Origin: Rhodobacter sp.
Lineage (GTDB): Bacteria > Pseudomonadota > Alphaproteobacteria > Rhodobacterales > Rhodobacteraceae
Length of the DNA stretch: 64,000 nt
Reading direction: 5' to 3'
Assembly (NCBI GenBank): GCA_016704435.1
Contig: JADJAB010000013.1
Coordinates: 19,866-83,865 of the forward strand
Shown: piece after piece, positions 26,774 through 35,399 of the stretch
Layout: each line of letters begins with the position of its first letter
Position numbering within the stretch: the first letter of the stretch is position 1
The notes under the pieces: generated by a model
Database searches by the model: none
Seen by the model: the letters and a program-made list of their open reading frames with translations, nothing else
What the model was told of the DNA's origin: nothing
Position numbers and translations under genes: made by a program

Positions 26774-28015
26774 TCAGAACCGCCCCGGCAGCACCGGCGC
26801 CAGGTCCAGATGCGGCGCCCGCCCGGCCACTAGATCGGCCACGATCCGCGCCGTGACCGGGGCCATCGTCACCCCCAGATGGCCGTGGCCGAAGGCATGG
26901 ATCACGTCCGCCCCGCCCTGCGACGGGCCGATCACCGGCAGGCTGTCGGGCAGGCTGGGGCGGAACCCCAGCCAGCTGCGGTCGGGCGTTTCGGGCAGGT
27001 CGGGGAAAAGGCTGCGCACCCCTTCGACCAGCCGAGCAATCCGGTGCCGCGACGGCGGCGCGGTCAGACCGCCCAGTTCCACCGTCCCCGCCGCCCGGAG
27101 CCGACCGTCCATCGGGCAAAGGTAGAAGCCCCGCGCCGTCGGGCAGGAAGGCCGGGTCAGCCGCGGTTCGGCCATGTCCCATTCCACATGGTAGCCGCGC
27201 TCGGTCTCCAGCGGCACCCGGTCGCCGGCCTGCGCGGCCAGGTCGCGCGAATGCGCCCCGGCGGCGATGATGACGCGGCGGGCGTGCAGGTTCAGGCCCG
27301 GCCCCTCGACCGTGATCCCGTCGATCCGGCGGGTCAGCCGCTCGGCCCGGCTGCGCAGATGTTCGGTGCGGTGCAGCACCTGCGCCGCGATCAGCCCCAT
27401 CATCCGGCCGGGATCGTTGAGGAAAATCGCCTTCGGAAAGAAGGCCGCACCGGCCATGGCGGGCAGGCCCGGCTCCAGCGCCGCCAGTTCGGCAGCCGAG
27501 AGAAGATCGACCGTCACCCCAAGCGCGCGGCGACCGGCCATTTCGGCTGCGGCCGCGCGGGCGGCGGCAGCGGTCTGATAGAGGTAGAGGCAGCCCCGCC
27601 GTTGCAGGATGCCGGCACCCGAGACGCGCAGTGCGAGGTCTTCCCACATCGGCCCGGCGTCCTGCAGGAGCGTCGCGATGGCGGCGGCGTTGCGACGGGC
27701 GTGGCCGGGCAGGGACTGCCGGGCGAAACGCAAGAGCCACGGCGCCAGCGCGGGCAGCGCGGCATGGCGGATGGAAAGCGGCGAGTTCCGGTTGAAGAGA
27801 AGCCCGGGAAGGCCCTTCAGCACCGCCGGCGTGCCGACCGGATCGACGGCATAATCCGCGACCGTGCCGGCATTGCCGTAGCTGGCGCCCATGCCGGGCT
27901 CACCGGGGTCGACCAGCACGACCTCGCGGCCCTCGGCCAGCAGCCGTTCGGCAATGGCGAGGCCGATGACGCCGGCCCCGATGATGGCGATGTCAGTGGT
28001 CTGGGCGCGCGTCAT
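26774..28015 (-). CDS. DadA/PuuB-like FAD-dependent amine/amino acid oxidoreductase
   Basis: A 413-residue DAO-fold flavoprotein. The FAD-binding motif is DIAIIGAGVIGLAIAERLL (residues 8-26), with a second dinucleotide segment near RVIIAAGAHSRDL, and the C-terminal motif GHGHLGVTMAPVTARIVADLV closes the FAD site. Related enzymes include D-amino acid dehydrogenase and gamma-glutamylputrescine oxidase (PuuB). As the last gene of the leftward TRAP/ligase/dehydrogenase operon (46 bases after the Fe-ADH), it probably oxidises a pathway amine or amino acid. Substrate not defined. Confidence 0.82.
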   Translation of the reverse strand: MTRAQTTDIAIIGAGVIGLAIAERLLAEGREVVLVDPGEPGMGASYGNAGTVADYAVDPVGTPAVLKGLPGLLFNRNSPLSIRHAALPALAPWLLRFARQSLPGHARRNAAAIATLLQDAGPMWEDLALRVSGAGILQRRGCLYLYQTAAAARAAAAEMAGRRALGVTVDLLSAAELAALEPGLPAMAGAAFFPKAIFLNDPGRMMGLIAAQVLHRTEHLRSRAERLTRRIDGITVEGPGLNLHARRVIIAAGAHSRDLAAQAGDRVPLETERGYHVEWDMAEPRLTRPSCPTARGFYLCPMDGRLRAAGTVELGGLTAPPSRHRIARLVEGVRSLFPDLPETPDRSWLGFRPSLPDSLPVIGPSQGGADVIHAFGHGHLGVTMAPVTARIVADLVAGRAPHLDLAPVLPGRF

Positions 28016-28061
28016 GCGTGCTCCTGCGGTTCAGAGCGTCGGATGGGCAATACTGCCCATC

Positions 28062-29222
28062 CTACAAGCAGGCCTCAAACAGCGCGCGGGTGTTCTTCTT
28101 CGTCATCCTGACCGGGTTGCCGCCGCAGGACGGATCTTCCAGCGCCATCTCGGTCAACATGTCCAGATCGGGGTTTTTCACCCCCAATGCGGTCAGGTTC
28201 TCCGGAATGGACAGTTCCTTGCGCAGATCCATCACCTTCGAGCGGAAACCCTGGAAGCCGCCCTTGATGCCGCAATAGGCCGCAGCCGAGGCCAGCTTGT
28301 CCTTCACCAGCTTGCGGTTGAAATCCAGCACCATCGGCATCACCACCGCATTGGTGGTGCCGTGATGGGTGCCGTAGACCGCGCCGATCGGGTGGCTGAG
28401 CGAATGGATCGCGCCCAGCCCCTTCTGGAATGCCACAGCACCCATGGCCGCCGCACTCATCATGTTCGCGCGCGCCATCAGGTCGTCGGGGTGCTTGTAG
28501 GCGCGGGGCAGATTCTCGAACACCAGCCGCATGCCTTCCAGCGCGATGCCCTGGCTCATCGGGTGGTAGATCGGGCTTGAGTAGGCCTCGAGGCAATGGG
28601 CCAGCGCGTCCATGCCGGTGCCGGCGGTGATGAACCTCGGCATCCCCACGGTCAGCGCGGGGTCGCAGATGACGATGGCGGGCATCAGCCTGGGGTGGAA
28701 GATGATCTTCTTCTTATGCGTGGCCGCGTTGGTCAGCACGCCCGCGCGGCCGACTTCCGAGCCCGTTCCGGCCGTGGTCGGCACCGCAATGATCGGCGCG
28801 ATCTTGCCCTCATCGGCGCGGGTGAACCAGTCGTCGACATCCTCAAGATCCCAGACGCTCAAGTCCTTGCGCTGATGCGCCATCAGGGCGATCATCTTGC
28901 CAAGGTCAAGCGCCGAGCCGCCGCCAAAGCAGATCACGCCGTCATGCTTGCCCTTCAGATAGACGGCGATGCCGGCGGTCATGTTGGCCTCGTTCGGGTT
29001 CGGATCGACGTCCGAGAACATCGCGCGGCCAAGGCCGGCCTTGGCCAGAACCTCCAGCGCCTCGGCGGTGATCGGCAGACTGGCCAGCGCCTTGTCGGTC
29101 ACCAGCAGGGGCTTTTTCAGCCCGATGGATTTGGCGTGTTCCGCCAGTTCGGCAATGCGGCCGACGCCGAACTTGATGGCGGTGGGGTAGGACCAGTTGC
29201 GGGAGGGGACGCCGTGGCTCAT
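28062..29222 (-). CDS. iron-containing alcohol dehydrogenase
   Basis: A 386-residue group III alcohol dehydrogenase. The NAD-binding CFGGGSALDLGKMIAL motif lies near residues 92-107, and the metal ligands are in GMDALAHCLEAY (Asp/His) and HSLSHPIGAVYGTHHGTTNA (two His). It starts 3 bases after the aldehyde dehydrogenase stop, so the two are co-transcribed and likely act in sequence on the same alcohol and aldehyde. In the context of the upstream gamma-glutamyl ligase, the alcohol may be a glutamylated amino alcohol; this is inference. Confidence 0.9.
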   Translation of the reverse strand: MSHGVPSRNWSYPTAIKFGVGRIAELAEHAKSIGLKKPLLVTDKALASLPITAEALEVLAKAGLGRAMFSDVDPNPNEANMTAGIAVYLKGKHDGVICFGGGSALDLGKMIALMAHQRKDLSVWDLEDVDDWFTRADEGKIAPIIAVPTTAGTGSEVGRAGVLTNAATHKKKIIFHPRLMPAIVICDPALTVGMPRFITAGTGMDALAHCLEAYSSPIYHPMSQGIALEGMRLVFENLPRAYKHPDDLMARANMMSAAAMGAVAFQKGLGAIHSLSHPIGAVYGTHHGTTNAVVMPMVLDFNRKLVKDKLASAAAYCGIKGGFQGFRSKVMDLRKELSIPENLTALGVKNPDLDMLTEMALEDPSCGGNPVRMTKKNTRALFEACL

Positions 29223-29225
29223 GGC

Positions 29226-30551
29226 TCAGACTTTCTTGAGGTGATAGGATTTCGGACGGGTGACGGAATGGAAGCCAAGGTAAGACAGGCTGCCGCCGCG
29301 CCCGGTGTCCTTGCAGCCGGTCCAGCACAGGGCGGGGTCCAGATAATCGGCGCGGTTCATCATGATGGTGCCGGTCTCGATCTGCGCGCCGATTTTCTGA
29401 GCCGTTTCATAGTCTTCGGTCCAGATGCTGGCGGTCAGGCCGTAAGGGCTGTCGTTCATCAGGGCGATGGCCTCGGCGTCATCCTTGACCTTCATGATGC
29501 CGACGACGGGGCCGAAGGATTCCTCGGTCATCACCCGCATCTTGTGGCTGACGTTGACCAGGATTTGCGGGGCCAGATAGGCACCACCGTCATCGGCGGG
29601 AAAGCCTTTCGGGTCGATCAGGGGTTTGGCGCCCATGGCGATCGCCTCGGCGGTCTGGTCGCGGACGATTCTGGCAAAGCGCCTGTTGGCCATCGGGCCA
29701 AGGGTTGATGCGGCGTCGAACGGGTTGCCCAGCTTCAGCCCGTTCACCCAGGCCACTGATTTTTCGACGAAAGCGTCATAGAGGCTTTCGTGCACATAGA
29801 TCCGCTCGATCCCGCAGCAGCACTGGCCGGCGTTGAACATCGCGCCATCCATCAGCGTATCCACCGCCGCGTCGAGGTTGGCATCGGCGCGAACATAGCC
29901 GGGGTCCTTGCCGCCCAGTTCCAGCCCCAAGGGGGTGAAGGTGCCCGCCGCCGCGCGCTCCATCGCCTGACCGCCCCCGACAGAGCCGGTGAAGTTGACG
30001 AAGTTGAACGCACGGGCGGCAATCAGGGATTCAGTGGTGGCATGGTCAAGGACGACGTTCTGGAACACGTCTGCCGGCACGCCGGCCTCGTGGAACGCCT
30101 GTGCCAGACGTTCGCCCACCAGCAGGGTCTGGCTGGCGTGTTTCAGGACTACGGAGTTGCCCGCGATCAGGGCGGGGACAAGGGTGTTGATCGTGGTCAG
30201 GTAGGGGTAGTTCCAGGGCGCGACGATGAAGACCACGCCAAGCGCCTCGCGCGCGATCAGGCGGCGGAAGCTGGCGCTGTCTTCGATGACATGCGGCGCC
30301 AGCGTCTCGGCGGCGATGCCTGCCATATAGTCGGTGCGCGCGTTCACCCCGCCGAATTCGCCGCCGTAGCGGGTGGGGCGGCCCATCTGCCAGGCGAGTT
30401 CCTGAACGACCTCATCAGACATCTCGTTCAGCCGGGCAACGCCGGCCTTTACCAATGCAATCCGCTCGGCCAAAGGCCGCGCGGCCCAAGCCTTCTGCGC
30501 CACACGGGCACGGGCAACGGCGGCTTTCGCCGCGTCCTGGGTCAGGGGCAT
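29226..30551 (-). CDS. NAD-dependent aldehyde dehydrogenase (probable N-terminal frameshift)
   Basis: A 441-residue aldehyde dehydrogenase. The catalytic Glu is in LGLELGGKDPG, and the catalytic Cys is within NAGQCCCGIERIYV; FIVAPWNYP and SFGPVVGIMKV are typical. The ATG at 30551 has no clear ribosome binding site. Upstream codons LKPILLPVDGSVYAER look like a normal ALDH N-terminus, and an ATGATG at 30615 behind AGGTGG would join them if one base near 30596-30601 were removed. The true start is therefore probably 30615 with an indel. It resembles PuuC/BetB-type enzymes acting on amino-aldehydes. Confidence 0.87.
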   Translation of the reverse strand: MPLTQDAAKAAVARARVAQKAWAARPLAERIALVKAGVARLNEMSDEVVQELAWQMGRPTRYGGEFGGVNARTDYMAGIAAETLAPHVIEDSASFRRLIAREALGVVFIVAPWNYPYLTTINTLVPALIAGNSVVLKHASQTLLVGERLAQAFHEAGVPADVFQNVVLDHATTESLIAARAFNFVNFTGSVGGGQAMERAAAGTFTPLGLELGGKDPGYVRADANLDAAVDTLMDGAMFNAGQCCCGIERIYVHESLYDAFVEKSVAWVNGLKLGNPFDAASTLGPMANRRFARIVRDQTAEAIAMGAKPLIDPKGFPADDGGAYLAPQILVNVSHKMRVMTEESFGPVVGIMKVKDDAEAIALMNDSPYGLTASIWTEDYETAQKIGAQIETGTIMMNRADYLDPALCWTGCKDTGRGGSLSYLGFHSVTRPKSYHLKKV

Positions 30552-30667
30552 GCGTTCGGCATAGACCGAGCCGTCAACGGGGAGAAGGATGGGTTTCAGT
30601 TGGTAGGGTCATCATGCCACCTGGGCGGGGTTCACCCGCCATGTTGCCAAAACCGGGTGACCCCGGG

Positions 30668-32035
30668 TCAGGCCCGTTCCAGCAGGCGCTGGATCTCGAA
30701 ATCTGTCACCACGCGGTCGGTTTCGCGGATCTCCCACTCGGCGGCATGGTGGTAGTGATCGACCACGTCATCGCCAAAGGCCTTGCGCAGCATGGCGCTG
30801 CCGTGCAGGGCGGCGGCGGCTTCGCGCAGCGTATGCGGGATTTCGCGGATGCCTTGGGCCGAATAGGTGTCGCCGGTCAGTTCCGGCTCCAGCTCCAGCT
30901 TCTGCTCGATCCCGTCAAGGCCCGCCGCCAGAAGGGCAGCGCAGGCAAGGTAAGGGTTCACGTCGCTGCCGGGAATGCGGCATTCCACCCGCACCGCCTT
31001 GGTATGCACGCCACAGATGCGGAAACCGGCGGTGCGGTTGTCGGCACTCCAGACCGCCTTTGTGGGGGCAAACATGCCAATGCAGAAGCGCTTGTAGCTG
31101 TTGACGTATGGCGCCAGAAACGCCGTGATTTCCGTGGCATGGGCCAGCTGGCCGGCCAGGTAATGCTTCATCGTCCGGCTCATCCCATGCGCATCGCCGT
31201 TGTCGGCAAAGACCGGCTTGCCGTCCTTGGTCCACAGGCTCTGGTGGACGTGGCTCGATGACCCCGCCTTGCGGTGGTCATACTTGGCCATGAAGGTCAC
31301 CGACTTCCCGGCCGCATGCGCCATTTCCTTGACGCCCTGCTTGACGATCACATGGTTGTCGGCTGCATCCAGCGCGTCGGAGTAGCGGTAGTTCACCTCG
31401 TGCTGGCCGGCATCGGCCTCGCCCTTGGTGTTCTCGACCGGGATGCCGGCGCCATAAAGCCCGTTGCGGACGGCGCGCATCACCCCTTCTTCCTTGGTGG
31501 TCTGGAAGATGTGGTAATCCTCGTTATAGCCCGCGATCGGCTGCAACGCCGCCAGGCCGCCATCGCGCAGGTTTTCGTAGGAATTCTCGAAGATGTAGAA
31601 CTCCAGCTCGGTCGCCATCATCGGCTCGAACCCCATCGCACGGGCGCGGGCGACCTGGGCCTTCAGGATCGCGCGCGGCGAAACCCGCACCGGCGTCTTG
31701 CCGTCATGTTCCAGTAGATCGCACAGGCAAAGGGCCGTGCCGGGCAGCCAGGGCAGCGGGCGCAGGGTGGCAAGATCCGGCTTCATCATGTAGTCGCCGT
31801 AGCCCTGCTCCCAGGACGAGGTCTTGTAACCGGGCACCGTGGTCATCTCCATGTCCACGGCCAGAATGTAGTTGCAGCAGTGCGTTTCCTGATAACCGCC
31901 GTTCACGAAGAAGGCGGCGTGGAAACGCTTGCCCATCAGGCGGCCCTGCATGTCGATCGCGGCGACAAGGACGGTGTCGATCTCGCCCGCCGCAACGGCG
32001 GCCTTCAGGGCGTCAAGGGTCATGGTTCCGGGCAT
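30668..32035 (-). CDS. glutamine synthetase family protein, probable gamma-glutamylamide ligase
   Basis: A 455-residue GS-fold ATP-dependent ligase. The N-terminal beta-Grasp (IDTVLVAAIDMQGRLMGKRF) precedes the catalytic domain with ATELEFYIFENSYE (metal Glu), GEADAGQHEVNYRYSDAL, and the nucleotide/ammonia segment KAGSSSHVHQSLW in place of NGSGMHxH, a change typical of PuuA/GlnA3-like gamma-glutamyl-polyamine or -ethanolamide synthetases rather than true GlnA. It starts the enzyme block behind the TRAP genes. Glutamylation of an imported amine is the likely first step; the amine is unknown. Confidence 0.85.
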   Translation of the reverse strand: MPGTMTLDALKAAVAAGEIDTVLVAAIDMQGRLMGKRFHAAFFVNGGYQETHCCNYILAVDMEMTTVPGYKTSSWEQGYGDYMMKPDLATLRPLPWLPGTALCLCDLLEHDGKTPVRVSPRAILKAQVARARAMGFEPMMATELEFYIFENSYENLRDGGLAALQPIAGYNEDYHIFQTTKEEGVMRAVRNGLYGAGIPVENTKGEADAGQHEVNYRYSDALDAADNHVIVKQGVKEMAHAAGKSVTFMAKYDHRKAGSSSHVHQSLWTKDGKPVFADNGDAHGMSRTMKHYLAGQLAHATEITAFLAPYVNSYKRFCIGMFAPTKAVWSADNRTAGFRICGVHTKAVRVECRIPGSDVNPYLACAALLAAGLDGIEQKLELEPELTGDTYSAQGIREIPHTLREAAAALHGSAMLRKAFGDDVVDHYHHAAEWEIRETDRVVTDFEIQRLLERA

Positions 32036-32197
32036 CTTGGCCTCATCTCACTGTCGTTTTCGGATCACCCGAGCGGGTCGGGCATGGGTCGGGAACAGGC
32101 TATCAGCGGCCCCGCCCGGCGCCTCCGAATTCAGGTTTTCTGGGCCAGCAATCGGGCCTGGCGGAAATCTGCTTCATCGTCCCCCTCCACGGGGAAG

Positions 32198-32222
32198 GGC
32201 CGGGCACCCCATATGCCCGGCC
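32198..32222 (-). promoter_or_regulatory. perfect 9-bp stem-loop between dctP and the ligase gene
   Basis: Arms GGCCGGGCA (32198-32206) and TGCCCGGCC (32214-32222) with a 7-base loop lie 45 bases downstream of the dctP stop in the 231-base gap before the GS-like gene. Without a U-tract it is more likely an mRNA-stabilising or partial-termination hairpin, commonly placed after solute-binding-protein genes so that the binding protein is made in excess. Confidence 0.5.
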
Positions 32223-32266
32223 AGTCGTCATGCAGGATGCGCAATCCGCGCATCCCGGTCGAGCGG

Positions 32267-33301
32267 TCAGCCGTAGCGATAGGGCTGGCCGGCCTTCACC
32301 ATGGTGTCGTTATACTTGCGGATGATGTCGACGATCTTGGCCTTCAGCGGGCTTTCGGCGGCGATCTCGTCCCAGAACACCTGGGCCGCGGCTTCGATCT
32401 TGGCGTAGTCCTCGTCCGGGATCGTGGTCAGCGTCATGTCGGCGCCTTCGACGCGCAGCTTGGCCTCGCCGGCCCAGTACCACCACTGGCGATGGTAATG
32501 CGACTGGTCGAAGCAGGTCTTCAACAGCTGCTGCAGATGCGGCGGCACGGCGTCCCACCGCTCCATATTGGCGAAGAAGTGGCCGATCCAGGCGCCCGAG
32601 ATGTTGCTGGTCAGGAAATACGGCGCGACCTTGGACCAGCCCGAGGTGTAGTCCTCGGTGATCCCCGACCAGGCCAGACCGTCCAGCTCGCCCGTCTGCA
32701 ACGCCACCTCGACATCTTCCCAGGGCAAGGTCACCGGGATGACGCCGAACTGGGCCAGGAACCGGCCTGCGGTCGGGAAGGTGAACACCTTCTTGCCGTT
32801 CAGGTCGGCCAGGCTGTTGATCGGCTCGCGCATGTTGAAGTTGCACGGATCCCAGGACCCGGCCGAGATGTGCTTGATGCCGACCTTGGCGTATTCTTCC
32901 TTCCAGATCTCGTCCAGGCCCCAGGTGTTGAACAGCGCCGGCACGTCCAGCGAATAGCGCAGCGCCAGGGGGAAGTAGCCGCCGAACACCGTCACCTCGG
33001 TGGGCGAGGCCATGCTGTCGTCATCCGACTGCACCGCGTCGATGGTGCCGTTCTGCATGGCGCGGAACAGTTCTGCCGTCGGCACCAGCTGGTCGGCGGT
33101 GTAGAGTTCGATCTCCATCTGGCCGTTGGCGATGGTGTTGAAGGCCTCGATCGCGCCCTTGCAGACCTCTTCGGCCAGCGCCGGGCCGGCATAGGTCTGC
33201 AGGCGCCACTTGATGGTTTCCTGCGCACGGGCAGGTGCTGCCAGACCGGCGGCGGCGGCACCCAGCGCGCCGGTGGTGAGAAACTTGCGTCTCGTGGTCA
33301 T
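32267..33301 (-). CDS. dctP: TRAP transporter substrate-binding protein (DctP family)
   Basis: A 344-residue periplasmic binding protein. A Tat-type signal (MTTRRKFLTTGALGAAAAG, cleavage after ARA) suggests export in a folded state. The mature DctP fold has ETIKWRLQTYAGPALAEEVCKGAIE, the FPTAGRFLAQFG segment with the conserved substrate arginine, and GLAWSGITEDYTSGW. Aromatic-rich C-terminus (HYHRQWWYW). It belongs to the TakP/smoM-like group that binds carboxylates, often as dimers. Placed with dctM and dctQ, it supplies the substrate of the downstream enzymes. Confidence 0.9.
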   Translation of the reverse strand: MTTRRKFLTTGALGAAAAGLAAPARAQETIKWRLQTYAGPALAEEVCKGAIEAFNTIANGQMEIELYTADQLVPTAELFRAMQNGTIDAVQSDDDSMASPTEVTVFGGYFPLALRYSLDVPALFNTWGLDEIWKEEYAKVGIKHISAGSWDPCNFNMREPINSLADLNGKKVFTFPTAGRFLAQFGVIPVTLPWEDVEVALQTGELDGLAWSGITEDYTSGWSKVAPYFLTSNISGAWIGHFFANMERWDAVPPHLQQLLKTCFDQSHYHRQWWYWAGEAKLRVEGADMTLTTIPDEDYAKIEAAAQVFWDEIAAESPLKAKIVDIIRKYNDTMVKAGQPYRYG

Positions 33302-33373
33302 TGCTCTTTCTCCTTGTTAGGCCCTCGCGGGCGGTCTTTCGCCCCGGTTCGGCCGGGGCAGGGTTTGTTCTTG

Positions 33374-34700
33374 TCAGTATCCCAGCACGGCTTTCGGCAG
33401 CCATAGCGCGATCTGCGGGAACAGCATCACCAGCACCAGGGTCACGATCATGATCAGCACGAAGGGAAACACCGAACGGTAGATCACCGGCAGGGTGAAC
33501 TCGGCCGGGGCCATGGCCTTCATCAGGAACAGGTTGTAGCCGAAGGGCGGCGTCAGATAGGCGATCTGGCAGGTGATGGTGTATAGCACGCCATACCATA
33601 CCAGATCGAATCCCAGCGCCTTGGCCAGCCCGACATAGACCGGCGCCACGATCACCAGCATCGCGGTATCGTCCAGGAACATCCCCATCACGATGAAGCT
33701 GGAGCTGCATCAGGATCAGCACCTGCCAGGGGCCAAGGCCCAGATCGGACAGGAAGAAACTCTCGATCGCGCGGCCGGCGCCAAGGCCGTCGAACACCGC
33801 GCCGAAGGACAGCGCCGCAGTGATGATCAGCATGAACATCACCGTGATCGCCAGCGTGTTGCGGGTCGAGACCTCGAACACCGCCCAGGTGAAGCGGCCC
33901 TTGATCACCGCCGCCAGCACCGCCGCCAGCGCGCCGATCACCGAGGCTTCGGTCAGGCTGGCCCAGCCTTTCAGGAAAGGCACCATCATCGCGACGAAGA
34001 TGAAGACCGGCAGCAGCCCCGCGCGCAACAGCGCGAACCGCTCGCTCCAGGTGATCGCGGCGCGCTCCTCGGCCGCCATGGCGGGGGCAAGCGTCGGGTT
34101 CAGCATGCTGCGGATGATGATATAGGCGATGAACAGTGTGGCCATCAGCAGGCCCGGCACCACGCCCGCCAGCCAAAGGTTCGACACCGGCTGCTTGGCG
34201 ATCAGCGAAAACAGCACCAGGACGACCGAGGGCGGGATCAGGATGCCCAGCGACGATCCGGCCTGGATCACGCCCGAGATCATCAGCTTGTCATAGCCAC
34301 GCCGCACCAGTTCGGGCAGCGCGATGGTGGCGCCGATCGCCATGCCCGCCACGGACAGCCCGTTCATCACCGAGATCATCACCATCAGAAGGATGGTGCC
34401 CACCGCCAGCCCGCCCGGCAATGGGCCGAACCAGACGTGGAACATCTTGTACAGATCCTCGGCCAGACGGCTTTCGCTCATCACATAGCCCATGAAGACG
34501 AACATCGGCAGCGTCAGCAGCGGCGTCCATTTCATCACCTTGAAGACGGCGGTGATGCCCATGTCGGTGCCGCCCGGCCCCCAGAGCAGCAGCGCCGCCA
34601 CCACGGCGACAAAGCCGATGGCGCCGAACACCCGCTGACCGGTGACCATCATCAACAGCATGGTCGAGAACATCAGGATCGCGATGCTGCTGTGGTCCAT
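33374..34700 (-). CDS. dctM: TRAP transporter large permease (DctM), one-base frameshift
   Basis: The translocating subunit, about 441 residues with 11-12 membrane segments (MDHSSIAILMFSTMLLMMVTG onward; IPPSVVLVLFSLIA). The start codon overlaps the dctQ stop (ATGA). The frame from the start becomes nonsense at QVLILMQLQLHRDGDV; removing one base near 33697-33706 gives QLSFIVMGMFLDDTAMLVI, the conserved DctM segment, and joins the frame that ends properly at 33374 (FPQIALWLPKAVLGY). Total length 1327 is one base over a codon multiple. Either a sequence error or a recent inactivation. Confidence 0.87.
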
Positions 34701-35206
34701 CAGATGCGCTCTCCGCGCAGGATCGCCACGTCGCGGATCAGGATCGAGACGGATTGCAGCAGCATCAGCCCGAAGGAGAACGAGATGATCAGCTTCAGCG
34801 GCCACAGCACCGGCCGCCAGGCCGAGGGGTTCCGCTCGCCATGGGTGAAGGAATAGACGGTGCTGTCGATCGCGCCATACAGCATGACGCCAATGTAGAA
34901 CATCATCGTGAACACGGTGAACACATCCCACAGCGCCTGGCCCTTGGGCGAAAAGCGGGCATAAAGCAGGTCCATGCGGACGTTGGTATCCATCCGCAGC
35001 GTCCAGGGCGCACCCAGCATGAAATAGGCCACCAGCGTGAACTGCGCCATTTCCAGCGTCCAGATCGCAGGAAACTCGGCGAACTTGGTGATCGACGACC
35101 ACAGCATGATCGCCATCATCGCATAGAGCAGATACATCGCGAACCGGCCGACGCCGGCGCAAAGCCGGTCGACCAGGCGGACATAGGCGATGGACCAGCG
35201 CGGCAC
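34700..35206 (-). CDS. dctQ: TRAP transporter small permease (DctQ)
   Basis: A 168-residue four-helix membrane protein (LLYAMMAIMLWSSITKF; FTLVAYFMLGAPWTLRM; FTVFTMMFYIGVMLYGAI; LIISFSFGLMLLQSVSILIRD), the accessory subunit of a TRAP transporter. It begins at GTG 35206 after AAGG and is the first gene of the leftward operon dctQ-dctM-dctP-ligase-ALDH-ADH-oxidase. Overlaps dctM by 4 bases. Confidence 0.87.
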   Translation of the reverse strand: MPRWSIAYVRLVDRLCAGVGRFAMYLLYAMMAIMLWSSITKFAEFPAIWTLEMAQFTLVAYFMLGAPWTLRMDTNVRMDLLYARFSPKGQALWDVFTVFTMMFYIGVMLYGAIDSTVYSFTHGERNPSAWRPVLWPLKLIISFSFGLMLLQSVSILIRDVAILRGERI

Positions 35207-35296
35207 CGGCTCAGCCTTCGCGGTTCGCGAAAACGGATGCCGGGGTCCGCGCCGTGCTTGGCGTGGATCGCAGGGCTGTCATGGTGCGAGTCTCTC

Positions 35297-35385
35297 CCCT
35301 TGGTCTTGCCCCAAGGGTTCCCTGCCCCCCTGCCTTCTGTCAAGAATTTTCCGGCGACTGATTCTCTGTTACAAATGTTTCTTGA
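35297..35385. promoter_or_regulatory. candidate operator region between dctQ and rpiR
   Basis: The 193-base divergent region contains two inverted repeats: CCCTTGG/CCAAGGG (35297-35303 and 35311-35317) and TCAAGAA/TTCTTGA (35340-35346 and 35379-35385, 32 bases apart). RpiR-type regulators bind inverted repeats next to their own gene, so either pair may be its operator. Based on symmetry and position only. Confidence 0.35.
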
Positions 35386-35399
35386 TCGCAGGAGGCCGC

